Part shown: in pieces, positions 12,039 to 24,507 of the stretch
Position numbering within the stretch: the first letter of the stretch is position 1
How the letters are laid out: the number at the start of each line of letters is the position of its first letter
NCBI GenBank assembly: GCA_022113835.1
Contig: JAILWY010000007.1
Coordinates: forward strand, 12,501,001 to 12,565,000
Length of the DNA: 64,000 nucleotides
Origin: Atopsyche davidsoni
Taxonomy: Eukaryota > Arthropoda > Insecta > Trichoptera > Hydrobiosidae
Direction: 5' to 3'
Position numbers and translations under genes: made by a program
Notes under the pieces: model-generated
What the model was told of the DNA's origin: nothing
Database searches by the model: none
The model's input: only the letters and a program-made list of their open reading frames with translations

Positions 12039-13290
12039 AGTTTGCAATTACACAATTTGGAGAATTATAACAATCACCCGGGCGGAAGTCGACCTTCCGA
12101 GCATTCTTCCATTTTCTACAATCCGCTTTGTTGTCGCAACAAGGTTACAATGTATGCTGTGAGTTTTGTAAATATTCCTATCCTGCAGCAGTTTTTCGGG
12201 TGGAATGTGCAAGTGTCGTCGTTCGCACAGGATATGTTTGCCTATTGTACGGGAGTGAGTAGCCTCTTGTAGTTCAGATGTATGTAGAGTAGATAAGATA
12301 GAATTTCTAACATGTGCCATGTACTGTACTAAACGTGAAGGTTATTGAAATGGCAAGTGTTTGTTGCGAAAATGTTTTTTTTGTGAATACAAGTGAGCTT
12401 TATGTACTCGTGATATATTTTTTATCAAAGTAAAAATGATTTGCTCTCAAAACAAATTTTTTAGCTATCTTTTTTATTATAAATTAAATTTAAATATTAA
12501 ATAAGTAATTTCACAAAGTCCCATTGCAGGATGTTATTAGTTTTTTCAACATATTTTTTTGTTCATGTAATTGTTTTTGGATGTAAAAATGAAGTTATAT
12601 ACTTCCTTGGAAATTCGCAATGATAGCAAAAGTGCCAATATACAGTTTGACACGATGTTTTGAATTTGCACATATTTTTTTTTATCATATCTACTCTATA
12701 CATCGGTAAGAATATGTCTTTGAAAAATTGTGTGTGTGTATATACGTAATATTTAGTTGTAAAATAATATCAAGCGATAGTTCAAAATATTACATTGACC
12801 GTAAACAATAGAAGGTTTTGAGTGTAACCTTTTTGAGTGCATATAATATTGAATAGTTTAGGATATTTTTTGTATTATTATGGAGGATATAATTTATATC
12901 GGAGTGACGATTGGAGAGATTTATTTTTTAACGACGTTTCCGTTAAACCCTACATAGGTGTGACTTTTTCTTGAAAAATTTACCATTTTTGAGGATCTTT
13001 GTTTGGCAAGGTTTTTGCATCTTGGAAGTTTTCTTTTTCTAGAAAGGTGAATTTGAATTATTTTATCCATCCATTTTGATTGGCAAATTTTGTACATACT
13101 TAGATAAAATTATTGTAACAATTTTCTTTTGAAAGTTTTGAAAATTGAAGTAGGCTACAGGGGTCTTGAATATATTTTTTTAATTTGATATTAGTTTTAA
13201 TGCTCATAGTAAAACATAGTAATGACCCATGAATTTTCCCAGACCGTTGTTGAATGTAAATAAACATTGATGACATAAGAGATTGCTATT
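12039..13290 (+). other. Probable 3' UTR of the glucuronosyltransferase gene
   Basis: AT-rich, non-coding. The first clear AATAAA downstream of the stop in a plausible setting is at 13259-13264, followed by a T/G-rich stretch. That would give a 3' UTR of about 1.2 kb. Earlier cryptic signals cannot be excluded. Confidence 0.45.
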
Positions 13291-16200
13291 TGAGTTGTTA
13301 ATTGAAAGAGGCTCATGTCCTATAAAGGGTTAAGCAAGAATGACTGGTGCGTAGAGTTAACCTGTGGCATGCTATAATGCTCCCAGTAGACTCGTACTCC
13401 CGCCGAGACCAACTAAAGTGCCCACAAATCACACAGTAGGCCATGTGATGTCATGTTATATTGATTAGATTTTATTACCCAATTGATTTGTAGGATCAAT
13501 GCGGTTGGCGGACTAACGCGACCAGTCATTATCAATTTATCAGCATTGAATGTTCGAATCGGCCTCCTTTATTGGATTGAGCGCCGGGTGATTAAATTGT
13601 TAATTTGAAAAAGGGCACATAATTTATTTGTTATTTTTACTGTCTATTTGTATCTTAATAGTTTTTAGATTAATTCATGGGGATGTACATGATTTGGTTT
13701 GTTTGTCTAAATCTACCATCGCATAAATTCAACACTGGGATGCGTTAAAAATTATTACTTAGATGTAATGGATGATTTTTAAACTTTTTATTACTCTTTG
13801 GTATTATGGTAATTATAGAAATTACAACAAAAATACTAAAGATTAGTTAGATTAAAAAAATCCATTTTTTTTTACATATAATTTTTAAAACAATTACACC
13901 TAATAGATTTTTCATGTTTTATTTTGAAATTTTTGCAAATGTTTCATTAACCTTTTTGCTTCCCAACAGTCGTAAAAATTATATCAGATTAAATTTTTTT
14001 TTTTTTTGATGTGTGTAATCTTTTTGAACTTTAGATATTCACGAAATGACAAAATATTTGAAATTATAATTTCTTAATGAAATTTCTGTCTTAAATTACT
14101 GTTGTATATAAGACAGAGGAAAATTGAAGTAACCTTTAAAAAAATATTGATTAATGGACCTATACTATATTTTATTTTGCATTGTTGCACCCTTGTTATG
14201 TCTTACTTATTAAGATAATGTATTCATGCTAAGTACTCTTAAACGTCGTCATGGCTTTTCAATATATTCTAAATTTATTAATCAATTTTTTTTAGCTTTA
14301 GTTGATAATTTTTGATCTGTTGGTTACTTCAAATAGTCTTCTCGCTTTTATATGTAGCCACTTATGATTTAAAAAGCAGGAGCGGTTTAAAAAGCTGGTT
14401 CTTTTTAAAAACCGCTTCTCTTGTAGCAGAAAGCTGTGCAAAGCAACTTGCGACCTGCTATTTGTAAGCCAGCTTTCTAATAAGGCTGCGTGGGATTCCC
14501 CAACAGTAGGAATCTCGAATAAGAATGACGCGTCTCGCTGGCAGTAAGCCAGGTGGTGTGACGGAGAAACTGGCACTCGCAGGTCACGCGAGAGTCGATT
14601 GTAAATAGTGATAATATGTTGTGGTGCTACTTACTCACCCGCTACTCGAGGTAGTGCTTTGAGAATCCATCCGGAAAGGCGGTGATTTTAGATTTTATTT
14701 GTATTATCGAGACTTTGTAAAAAAAAATTGTGTGGATTCTGTCTTTCAATCTATGACAATAAGTTTTCATTGGTTTTCCCTGATGATTTTTGTAGACACC
14801 ATAGTGATTTCCTCACGCAGAAATCTTGATCTCTATAAGACTAAACGTTCCATTTGATCGAGTTCAAGATTCTCACATTCTTTGTCGACTCTAGGTATCC
14901 CTGTTTTTTCTCTTCTAGTCTAGAGTAAGGTCATCGTGTGTATAGTATTTATAATGGATTTGGGTTTTATTTTAAAATATTGCATAGGCGTTTCCAGTTT
15001 GTGGCATTTTCCAGTCTGTAAACATGTCGTAAACAATGCATGTCAGGCTGTATTTAGTGATAACTATTCATATTGGACGTGTTGAAATTTTTTACTGTGT
15101 ATATATCGGGTACTTTTTATATTAGTAAGAAAGACAATATAAATTATCTCATAACTTAGCATGCTCTTCATAGCGTTATGCTATATAATTTTGTCTGTAT
15201 TTGAATTGATTGTAGCAAAAGTCATGCAGGATATAATATAAAATTTGCTGAAGGTGCGTAAGGGCATATGCATTTAGGGCCTAAAAATCTTCAAAAATTT
15301 ACTTGGGAAAAACCCTAAAAATATCTAATTTTAGTGTTAAAAATGGCAGAACTGGCATATATAAAATTCGGCTTAAAAATATTATGCTAAATTAATCGTC
15401 ACTAATCTATAAAAACTTTAAATGGTTATCTTTTGTCAATAAATCATAGCAAACCAAACACTTTTTTCAGCCTGAATTTTTTTTATTTTAAGAAGTATTT
15501 CTTTTATTTTTGAATTGTTTATTTAAACACATTTTCATCGGCTTATAATATTCCTTCCCCAACTAATCTCGGAGACTATAAACTCAACTTTGCAACTAGT
15601 GAGGCTGTTGCCGAACCCTGAATTGTAGTTTATTTTCAGGCTTAACCATCGTTGCTCTAAATTTCTTGCTATCGCATGCAATCAACATCAGAATTAGTTG
15701 AGTGATTTCAACTCACTTGTATGTATAAACAAGTATAAAAATAATTGTAACAATACTACAACTTTGCCAGATCTTTCAATCTCTTCTAAAATCTTTAACT
15801 ATTAATAAACTATAGTATTAGACAATGCATTATTTAAATTAGTGAGTACAAAACAAAGATTTTTTAATAACTATATTGTAATACAATTAGAATATAATAC
15901 CATTTTCATCTCACTTTTATACCTAATCTTTACCTATGTATAGTAACTATTTTATAGTCCTTTCAAATGAAACAATGGTCACGTTTGCCTCGACTTACAG
16001 CGACTTAGACCTTGAAGTTTATGAACTATTTGCAGATTCTAAAAAAATAAATTGTATGTAAGTTCTAAGCTTTTTTTTATGAAGATCATTTATTTATATA
16101 GGTATGTAAAAAAGCGCGATTGGAGATACCTTTGTATCTGACTTCTTACCTTGAGTTGCTGACTTTTTACCTTGTAAATTACATGAAACCAAATAGGAAA

Positions 16201-19200
16201 TGGGAAACATTTAAATAACACAAAGGTTAATATAACAAAAAACATTAGTTAATTTTTCTAAAACAGGTATTCAAAAGTATGTCCATGCTTCAGGTTATTC
16301 AATATCTAACACCTTCCATCTTTTCATTCTTCCGGTGCATACAGTCAACGACACTCTTAAATATATACTTAATAGAAATATATAAAACAGAACTTGTGGC
16401 CGAGATTCCAGAATGTATGTATTCATTTTGATGTAAAAAATAAATAATTTCTCAAAATACGAAAACTACATACTGATAATAAATCAAATATGCACAAATT
16501 AATTAATAAATATTTGTTTTTATTTTTGTTCACTCTTAAAAAGGAAGGAGGCTTGACAAAGCTTATTAGGAAATACGTATTATTGATTTGAGTTTTTGAT
16601 AGGATACTGAAAGTTAAAGTCATGCAGAAACAACTGCACTACATTATCATTACATTTTCCTCGGTGGTTATTTTCTGAAATTTTATCTAAGTCGCAGTGT
16701 GCCGAGAACGAGCGTGCCTGTTGATATTCATGACATCTGCCTGACTCGCAGTGTCCAACCCAAGCCATTCTAAACGAGTGCCAGAACTTTTCATATTCTA
16801 TGCAGGCCATTAAAGAGAACCAAATGCACTGAGCGTGTGTGTACTTGATAAGGTTACAGTTTACTGCGACCCATTTATCGTGTACGAGCTATCAGTCACA
16901 TAAACAATGTAAAGCACTGATATTGGAATATCACTGTGTTCACAAGTCCTGCTTGTTTGACAGATTGTATTTATTATTTTTATTATTATGCTATTTTGTA
17001 TAGAAATGAACTGCCGTGCTTTCTGATTTGCGGTGACCCTGTTTGTTTTATATTTAGGAGAAAATATTGTGAAATTAATTTAATTTAATGTTTTATTCAA
17101 TGTATAAAATAAGGAAAATGTTACAATATGTGCCAATGTTGCATTACAAAAACTGCTTGGCAGAGACTTCACAAATCCAAATACTAATCACCAACTCTAG
17201 CCTCTTCCGCTCTTGTCTCTGTATTAATTGAATGAACTGGTTTCGATTCTTAGCTGCGTGAAGCTTTGTAGCTCTTCCTTGTTTTATATATTCTGAGGTT
17301 TTCTTTTTCCTAAATTAGATGTGAAGTTTTGTTGTATCAACATATTACATCACAAATATTATGTTGGCATTGTGAACATATTATTAAATATGTTTCATCT
17401 AGACTGGGCGAAGCTCATTCGTACACATAATGCAATTTGTAATAGCCAATAGTTGTTACTTACACTGCACGGGTAGTGTTCACCATTGCTAATGTAACTT
17501 CTTGTAGTTAGAACAAATTTACTTATACTTTTTTTTAATGTGACTCGTAATAATGAGAGTATGAACAAAATCATTAAAATGATACTAAACCTATATCATG
17601 ACAGTTTTAATTTAATGTTAAATGTGTCTACACCGCATTGTTGCATGAGTGGAAAAGGTTAATTCACGTAAAGAAAATTTGTTTTTTTTCTTTTCTGAGC
17701 TATTTATACACTAAAGCTTTTCATTGTTTTTCCCGCAGCTACAGTAAAGTATATTAAAAGTGTGAAAATAGCAATATTTAAAGTGTAAAGTGTTAAACAG
17801 TAGAAACTGGATTATCTAGATTATTTATATGTACCAATGACACCTAAAATCATAAATGAATATATTAAATGCACAGCCTCTTTAAAACGAAGGTAGATTT
17901 ATTTCTAATAAGTTTTATCAAAGTTGTAAACTAATATGCTTTAGTGTATATTATTAAAAAGCGTTTGTTGTGATTAGGTTGACATTTAACATTGAAAAAT
18001 CATTTCATTTCATCTTTCTTATTCTACGAGTAAATGATTAATACATTTATTGCTGTCTGGCAATCGGGATAATCTAGTTTCTACCTATTTTAATCGAGAT
18101 CATTATTATATTTGAGATTTGCATTTTAAAGTGAAATAATTGAATCATTGAAACATATTGCATTATAGCATAGTTAATTCCACTGAGCCAAAATATTATT
18201 AATGTTAAGGTCAACAATGTAAAATTTCTTCATTCTCAATTCATTATACTCATTATGTAGTTTTATAATTTCTATACTTATTATACTATTTATTCAAAAT
18301 TATTTTGTATACATATTCAACATTTAATGTGATATCGACGACAGAAAGGTAAATCAGTAGAAGTATTGAAATTAATTTATTAAAGCAGTCTCATTTGGTT
18401 TTATTTTGACTTGATCTGTTTCAAGATTCTAAAATATTCACGCTACTTTAAGATAATTTTTACTGCATAATATATTTTACACCAATTGTTTCTCTGTCGT
18501 CAATAAATTGAATATGCTTATAGTTGATAATCGTATGAAACATAACATCAAAACTTTCCGTCTTTGTAAAGTTTATTTCAGGAAATTCTCTTCAGTGAAC
18601 TCATTGACTCATTCATTTTTAAAAAGGGTTTTAACTTGTTAATAATACACGATTATTTAAAAAAAATGTCTGTCTATATTGAATCCATTTCACGAGTAAC
18701 ATTCCCTGGCCGGCGTCGGCCTCTGACATGCCAGGGGACTGTTATTTGTGATCAATATACTAAACTGATGAGAATGTCAATCCTTTTTATTATGTATGTA
18801 AACACCATACAATGTCCATTTCCCTTATTAATTAAATTCCATTGGGTATTGTAAATTTTTAATGAAATTTAATTTACATGTATGACCATTCTTAATAAAG
18901 CGTGTCGACCCAGTACCATTCACCAATTTGTCGACCACTATCCAAATTATTGTTGTGATTTATTTTATTATCCATTTTAGATAGTAAGTAAAATTAATTC
19001 TCATTATTTATTACTTGATTACGATTATCCTTAGACGATACGCATTCATGATTTTTCCATTATAGATCATGATTCAATCCTACATTGTAAATCTCAAGTG
19101 TACCTATACAAACATCGCACATTGGAAACATATAACCAATGTGTACTTAATTATACAAATTATGTAATATATTTTAACCTGTAAATTTGAATTACTATAT

Positions 19201-19265
19201 TATAATTTTTATTGTAATTATGATGCGTTTTTTTGACACGTGTTTTACTTTCAAATTTGTTGCAG
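13291..19265. other. Intergenic AT-rich DNA
   Basis: No gene, tRNA or intact transposon is recognised. A more complex stretch at about 13340-13620 stands out in base composition. An imperfect hairpin lies at 14370-14415. The short ORFs here have no domain, and their codon use looks random. Confidence 0.5.
14370..14415. repeat. Imperfect inverted repeat/hairpin
   Basis: The arm gagcggtttaaaaag (about 14378-14392) faces ctttttaaaaaccgcttc (about 14401-14418) across a loop of roughly 8 bases. The stem is near-perfect apart from a small bulge in the A/T run. It is shorter than a typical animal pre-miRNA and matches no microRNA seed that I recognise. Confidence 0.5.
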
Positions 19266-19339
19266 CTTCAATAGTAAAAATCTATTGCCAAAAGGAAATA
19301 CATACAAGGTCATCACTACACGCAGACATGCTTTTAAAG
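19266..19339 (+). other. Exon-like segment, possible 5' UTR exon of YKT6
   Basis: A 74-nt stretch is bounded by a good acceptor (caaatttgttgcag) and a good donor (aaag|gtaagg) and is open in one frame. It lies 2.1 kb upstream of the YKT6 coding exon, which itself starts with an acceptor-like site, so it could be an upstream non-coding exon. The call rests on splice signals alone. Confidence 0.22.
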
Positions 19340-19782
19340 GTAAGGAAAATATTTGAGCGGTACTCACATTACATATTTTTTGTTTTGAACTCATTGACTA
19401 TCACTTGAAGTCTGCAGCCTTAATTATCCTCCGAAGCCTCTGGTAGGCTTGAAAAAGAGAAATTTACTTGAGAAGTTATGTCAACGTGTCAAAAGTATTA
19501 TATTTATTTATTAATAAAAATAATTTTAATTATGTTGGCTTTATCGTATATCATTTAAATATACACAAGATATTTAGAAATTGGAGTAATATTGTTGCAG
19601 AAGTAAAATAATACTTTTCTAAATTTTAGGACTAGCCTTCTTCAAAGGAGATTAGTGATTATTTCACTAAAAACATATTTATTTTATTGATTCGGCTGTA
19701 CAACCGCTGGCATAAATTTTCTCCTTCCAATGGTCAATTCCCCCCCCTGGAAAATAATCTGTAGAATACAATATTTATTGTT

Positions 19783-20075
19783 ACAAAAAATAGGGAACCT
19801 CATACTTTTTACCATTGTCATGAGTTTTGTATGCAAGACTTTCTAATTTGTGATGCTGTCAATCCTTGGTATTTTAAGAATTCTCACGTTTCTGCGGCAT
19901 CGACTTTTCGCATTGTAGCTGTCTACGTGTCCAGGCCTCGACTCCATAAAAAAGAACTGAGACAACATAACATTTAGTGAATCTCCAGCGAGCTTTTAAT
20001 GTTATGTTTCTGGCGCATAATATTTTTCTCAAGTTGTTAAATGTGCTTTGTGCTGTCTCAATTCTCACTTTAATT
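19783..20075 (-). mobile_element. Degenerate RTE-like LINE fragment (C-terminal part of the reverse transcriptase ORF)
   Basis: The reverse strand reads RIETAQSTFNNLRKILCARNITLKARWRF-KCYVVSVLFYGVEAW. After a frameshift it reads RILKIPRIDSITN and then MTMVK. These are the hallmark tail motifs of RTE-type endonuclease/reverse transcriptase ORFs common in insects. Frameshifts and stops show that it is dead. Related fragments lie at 26585-26715, 28700-29140, 29140-29368 and 53575-53700. Confidence 0.75.
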
Positions 20076-21405
20076 TATTTCTCAGTTCTCGCTAAGCCGG
20101 CTGCTCAAGTATTTAAACATTTTCACTCTCTCCACTACTTTGCTTAAGACAAGTGACATTCGTTTAATCAGGTGCCACCTACACATAAAAAGACAACGCC
20201 TTTATAATCTGTGACCTTTATTGTCTATTGCCAACAGCGAATTATTCATTAGCTCTATGGCAATAGTTCGTCGCTTTAGAAATTTGGTAGCGATCGTGAT
20301 ACTAGATAGATACGTGATACATTTCTCTTTTTAATAATCGGACGTTTATCATTAATGTATAAGAAATATGGTTCGATATCATTAACGGTTATTGAATTAC
20401 ATGTTTAGCATGTAAAATATCAGTGCTTAAGTGAATCAAATTGGTAACATGTCGAGTACTGGACCTGAGTGAGATCAATCTTCAGTCGAAGGTTCGCATT
20501 TTTTTATTCAGCTCAATTGTACAAACGTCATTATTTGTTTACGTAAGATAAAGCCTTCAATGGAATAAGTGTTTTTTTAGTCTTGATTTTGTGATTAATG
20601 CAATTTAATAGTCTGGTATGTACTTGGTTTTATATATCTTATGATATTACTAAAACTTTTGAAATCTGACATCAGATTCAAAGGATAATTCAATAGGATG
20701 TAATGAAATGTAATGTACAACACGTATCTCATTGCATATATTTAAGAATGTTATATAAATGTTATTAAAACAGTTCTCCAGGTAGTTCTGGGTATTATAT
20801 ATTACATTACAACTTTGGTTTGTATCTTTTTTCTTTATTGACTCTGAGCTGTCAACTTTTATTAGACTTACCATACGGGAGCGATCCATGACTAATATAC
20901 TCGTCATGTATTTGATTCTACTTTTTAAATAATTGAAACCCTTTAAAAGTAATATTCCGATCATATTACAAGGTTAAAATTAATCAGATTTGTATTTTTT
21001 TTTTGTGGGTTTCCAAGTGCCTACATACAAAGAGGATTAATACAGACGTCTTGTTTTACGTATCTAAATAAAAATACCAGCTTGATAATAATAGTTTTCT
21101 ATATTTGCGTAGAAGTATTCTCACTTCTTTTTGGTTGTGAAGTTTTAGATATTTCTAAGACTGACAATTATAAAATTATTGCTTGTTATTTGATTTATTT
21201 CTTACATTTTTAAATAATGGCTAATTTATTGTGACTAAGTTTTTCGAGACTATTCTAGGTTCTTAAAATTTAAGCTATTTAAAATGAAACTACCTACATT
21301 GACTTTGATTATTAATTTATTTATATTATGTATTTAGGTAGACTTCTTTATGTCTTGAATGTGCTTATTATAAAATATCCATAAATATATTTTTTTATAT
21401 TACAG
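20076..21405. other. AT-rich DNA upstream of YKT6
   Basis: No coding sequence or transposon is recognised. The acceptor-like tattacag at 21398-21405 suggests that a 5' UTR intron ends here. Confidence 0.4.
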
Positions 21406-21481
21406 ATTTATTCATAATTATTTGGGAGTTTTTAGAAGCTATAATTTTTGTCACCCAGAGAGTGCTACCCCTTGTGCAATC

Positions 21482-22081
21482 ATGGTCAAACTTTATGCTT
21501 TGGTCGTTCTCTACAAAGGAGTTAACAGTGCCACCATTCTCAAAGCGGCTTATGACTTGCAGAGCTTTAGCTTCTTCCAGCGTAGCTCCGTCCAGGAGTT
21601 CATGTCATTCATCAGCATAACCATAGTTGAGAGAACTCAAACAGCATCCAGGCAGTCCGTCAAGGAAGGAGAGTATATGTGTCAGGTGTATGTACGAGGA
21701 GATAACCTCTCCTCTGTCCTCATTACTGATCAAGAATACCCTAGTCGAGTCTCGCACACTCTCATGACCAAAGTCTTGGATGAGTTTGCTGAAAAAGTTC
21801 CGACGAATTTCTGGCCCACGGCCAATGAGACGACTGTAGAGTTCACAACGCTCCCGGGATATCTTTCCAAATATCAGAATCCTCGGGAAGCTGACGCCCT
21901 AACCAAGATGCAGGACGATCTGGACGAAACGAAGATCATTCTTCATAATACCGTGAAAGCTGTGTTAGACAGAGAAGAGAAGTTGGACGAGCTCGTCGCC
22001 AAGTCTAACACCCTCTCCATTAACAGCAAGGCTTTCTATAAGACTGCCCGCAAAACTAATAGTTGTTGTAACTTTGGGTGA
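21482..22081 (+). CDS. Ykt6: YKT6, prenylated R-SNARE
   Basis: A 199-aa protein in a single open frame. It acts in membrane fusion on ER-Golgi, endosomal and autophagosomal routes and is held on membranes by lipids rather than a transmembrane segment. The N-terminal longin domain (about residues 1-130) has MVKLYALVVLYKG and FSFFQRSSVQEFM. The R-SNARE coiled coil (about 138-195) has YQNPREAD, LDETKIILHNT, the zero-layer Arg (about R164) and SKAFYKTARK. The protein ends NSCCNFG: both lipidated cysteines are kept, but the last three residues are NFG, whereas most family members end in Met or a similar residue. I chose the ATG at 21482 because it gives the usual family length; an in-frame upstream ATG-less extension lies in the probable 5' UTR. 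The coding region has no introns although its neighbours are heavily split, so a retrocopy is possible. However, there is no disabling mutation. Confidence 0.93.
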   Translation: MVKLYALVVLYKGVNSATILKAAYDLQSFSFFQRSSVQEFMSFISITIVERTQTASRQSVKEGEYMCQVYVRGDNLSSVLITDQEYPSRVSHTLMTKVLDEFAEKVPTNFWPTANETTVEFTTLPGYLSKYQNPREADALTKMQDDLDETKIILHNTVKAVLDREEKLDELVAKSNTLSINSKAFYKTARKTNSCCNFG

Positions 22082-22330
22082 ATGGGTGTTCCAAACAGTG
22101 ATGTATAGTTGTTGAGTTTATTGTGCTAAATGTTATATATGAACAATGTTATACATATTCCACGTGGTCAGTGTTTTAAGCTGTGTAATTAGTTGTAATG
22201 TTTTTGTCGGGAGTTGACACCGAATAATGAAACGAGTTAATTTTTATATAAATTATTTGATTTTATTTTTAAATATAAACTCGAGTATCACAAAACTGCT
22301 TAAATATATTGAATAAATATACATTTACTC
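22082..22330 (+). other. YKT6 3' UTR
   Basis: An AT-rich tail with a polyadenylation signal AATAAA at 22312-22317. The next gene is convergent and its stop codon is only about 0.7 kb from the YKT6 stop, so the two 3' ends may overlap. Confidence 0.5.
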
Positions 22331-22804
22331 TTGTTGATGTTGTAATTGAGTTACATGAATATAAATATCATGATGTGTATTAAAACCAGACATTAGGACG
22401 GTTTTTCATTTGTCCTTAAACCTTGAACGGAATGCTCCAGACCCCATTACCTCCACCACCTTCACCGAGTTCCCCGAGTGCCGTGCGACACCATATGTTT
22501 ATCACATTATAAGATATCGTCAACCGAACACATTTATAACAAATAAATACATTAAAAACACAATATAAAGTGCATATGAATCAGTCTGAATCTAAATTGT
22601 GTAACAATTCATTCAAAATAATGAGAAGCAAACAAATAAGTAATCTTTTTATCTGCCTATCACTTAATGAAATGATTGAATAAAAACATTGATATTTAAA
22701 TGTATTTCTTTTCTATATGAATCTTACAAAAACCAACTCATTGAATCTTTGACCTCTTTGTTATAAATAAAAAAAATTCTTCATAAATTCATATTATTTA
22801 TAAA
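22331..22804. other. Spacer between the convergent YKT6 and ZP-domain genes
   Basis: It probably contains the 3' UTR of the reverse-strand ZP-domain gene. I see no clear AATAAA for that gene near its stop. A small GC-richer stretch lies at about 22435-22495. Confidence 0.4.
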
Positions 22805-23163
22805 CTATAAAACTCTACCATAAGGCCAATTACTACTTGTGGATTGATGATCTAAATAAGGGCTATCCGTAAGTAATAACTTGCTTCCACTAAAGCCTGA
22901 ATTAGAACTCCCAGACCCTGAGAAGAGGCTCTTGCTTCCGGTGTAGAGGCTGAGGGGACTCCCGAACCTATCGCCGCCGTATTTTCTTCTCGCTCTGATG
23001 AGGGAGATGAATGCGACCACGAGGGCTGAGAGGAACACAAGACCGAGAACGCAGAATGCCAAGGCCATCTTGCTGGGGGACATGCAAACTGTTTTGTCTC
23101 CGGGAGACGTTGATAAGTATCCGTCAAAGCTGCCTCCATTTACACCATTTGACTGTCTCGAAC
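22805..23163 (-). CDS. ZP-domain membrane protein, last coding exon (5): transmembrane and cytoplasmic part
   Basis: It encodes residues 402-520. A Gly/Ser-rich juxtamembrane part is followed by a strong transmembrane helix (about 433-456, MALAFCVLGLVFLSALVVAFISLI), a basic stop-transfer RARRKYGG and a Ser/Gly-rich cytoplasmic tail of about 60 residues with several Tyr residues. The acceptor is cgtttcag on the reverse strand (AG at 23165-23164). The stop TAG is at 22807-22805. Confidence 0.9.
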
Positions 23164-23437
23164 CTGAAACGTAATATTAATGTTACAACCATAATTAGAC
23201 ACATTCAACTATGTTTTTTTAAGATTAATTTAACTTCGAGGTATTTTTTTTTTTTTTCAAATTAATTTCAACCAAAATGAAATAGTCATGATTTCGAAAT
23301 TAAGACCTGATATCTATGATGCGATTGAAATTTTTTTTTTAAGAAATTTTGATCATGATTCATCAACTTATCACTTAACATTAAGCCTTGTATATTTTTA
23401 ATACGATGTAATATTTTGGCTTAATTATTCTTTATAC

Positions 23438-23959
23438 CTCGAATTGATGCATCATTTTCCAATTCTATATTGGGTGCCAGAACTTCAATGCTGTTATAAA
23501 CTTGCAGTCTTTCTATGACCATTCCATCAGATTCCTTATCTAAGCGCGTCCTCCGCAATAAAGCGTCTTTCGACTTGGGCAGCATCTCATGTTGTCGGCA
23601 GTCTACTTTGGCACATTCTCCCTTACAGAGCTCCAATCCGCAGGTCAAGTGAAGTCTCGCTCGATCAGGGAACTTGAAAGCCAAGAATATTGTACTGGCG
23701 TGCTGATAGGACATTATATATTTGAGGACATCCGCTTGTTCATTGTTAAACGTTAAATCTTCTTGACTTTGGCCGTCTTGGGTGTTTTCGTAAGGTAGCA
23801 AGCTGGTCTCAGGTTCTGGGATGGCCTTGTGGTTGAACATTTTCATCCGAGGAAAAATAAGCTCATCTACCGGACAACCGATTTCATCAAGAAGTTTTTG
23901 GGAAGATTCTCCAAGGCCATCGTGAGCTAGGCAGTCCGTGATTCTGAGACCGACTCCAG
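23438..23959 (-). CDS. ZP-domain membrane protein, exon 4 (ZP-C half and furin-type site)
   Basis: It encodes residues about 228-401. It opens with the ZP-C subdomain: VGLRITDC, then IGCPVDELIFP, later FKFPDRARLHLTCGLELCKGEC and CRQ, giving cysteines at about 237, 256, 334, 339, 343 and 348. RRTR (about 363-366) matches the furin-type processing site that usually lies between a ZP domain and its membrane anchor and releases the ectodomain. The donor is cgag|gtataa. Confidence 0.9.
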
Positions 23960-24107
23960 CTGAAACATAAATTTCTTGGTCAGCAACTTTTGCAATTTTA
24001 TTTGTGCCAATCTATGGTGGTAACTACGGTAGTGGAGTAAAATAACCTGTCATGAAGATAACTTTAAAACTTTACATAAATTAAATCAAATGGTTTCATT
24101 TTAGTAC

Positions 24108-24277
24108 CTGGTAGAGTTGACTTGATAACAAGCATAGTGGGTTCTCCGACTTCCACACTGCTTGCTTCAAGGTTGCCGTTGGAAGGTAAGATTTCCATCC
24201 ACGCTCGGGCTTTCTCCATAATGGAGGCTTGCTGCTCCTGAGAAATATCCTTCCATTCGCTGCCCATTCTTCCAGAC
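24108..24277 (-). CDS. ZP-domain membrane protein, exon 3
   Basis: It encodes residues about 171-227, the linker between the ZP-N and ZP-C halves: polar, charged (SEWKDISQEQQASIMEKARAWMEILP), ending in VGEPTMLVIKSTLP. The splice sites are acceptor ttattttag and donor ccag|gtacta, and the phases join exons 2 and 4 exactly. Confidence 0.9.
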
Positions 24278-24507
24278 CTAAAATAACGGAAACAAAATTG
24301 TTACATGTTTTTAATTTTTTCTATGAAACAGTAATGTCATTTGACTGTTCAAGAACCTGTGATTTAGTTTCAAAAGACTATTTTCTATGGAAATATCAAT
24401 CAACAAAATCTAAATTTTACTTAAATAGTTTGAAAATAGCTTTTGAAATTAAACCAATGCGCAGTAAAAAAAAGTTAATTAAAAAAGTCTTATTATTTCT
24501 CACTCAC

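Noticed and set aside
18695..18740. Palindrome-like ccctggc...gccaggg
   Set aside because: Only 7-8 bp arms with a 22-bp loop. Not beyond chance in 64 kb.
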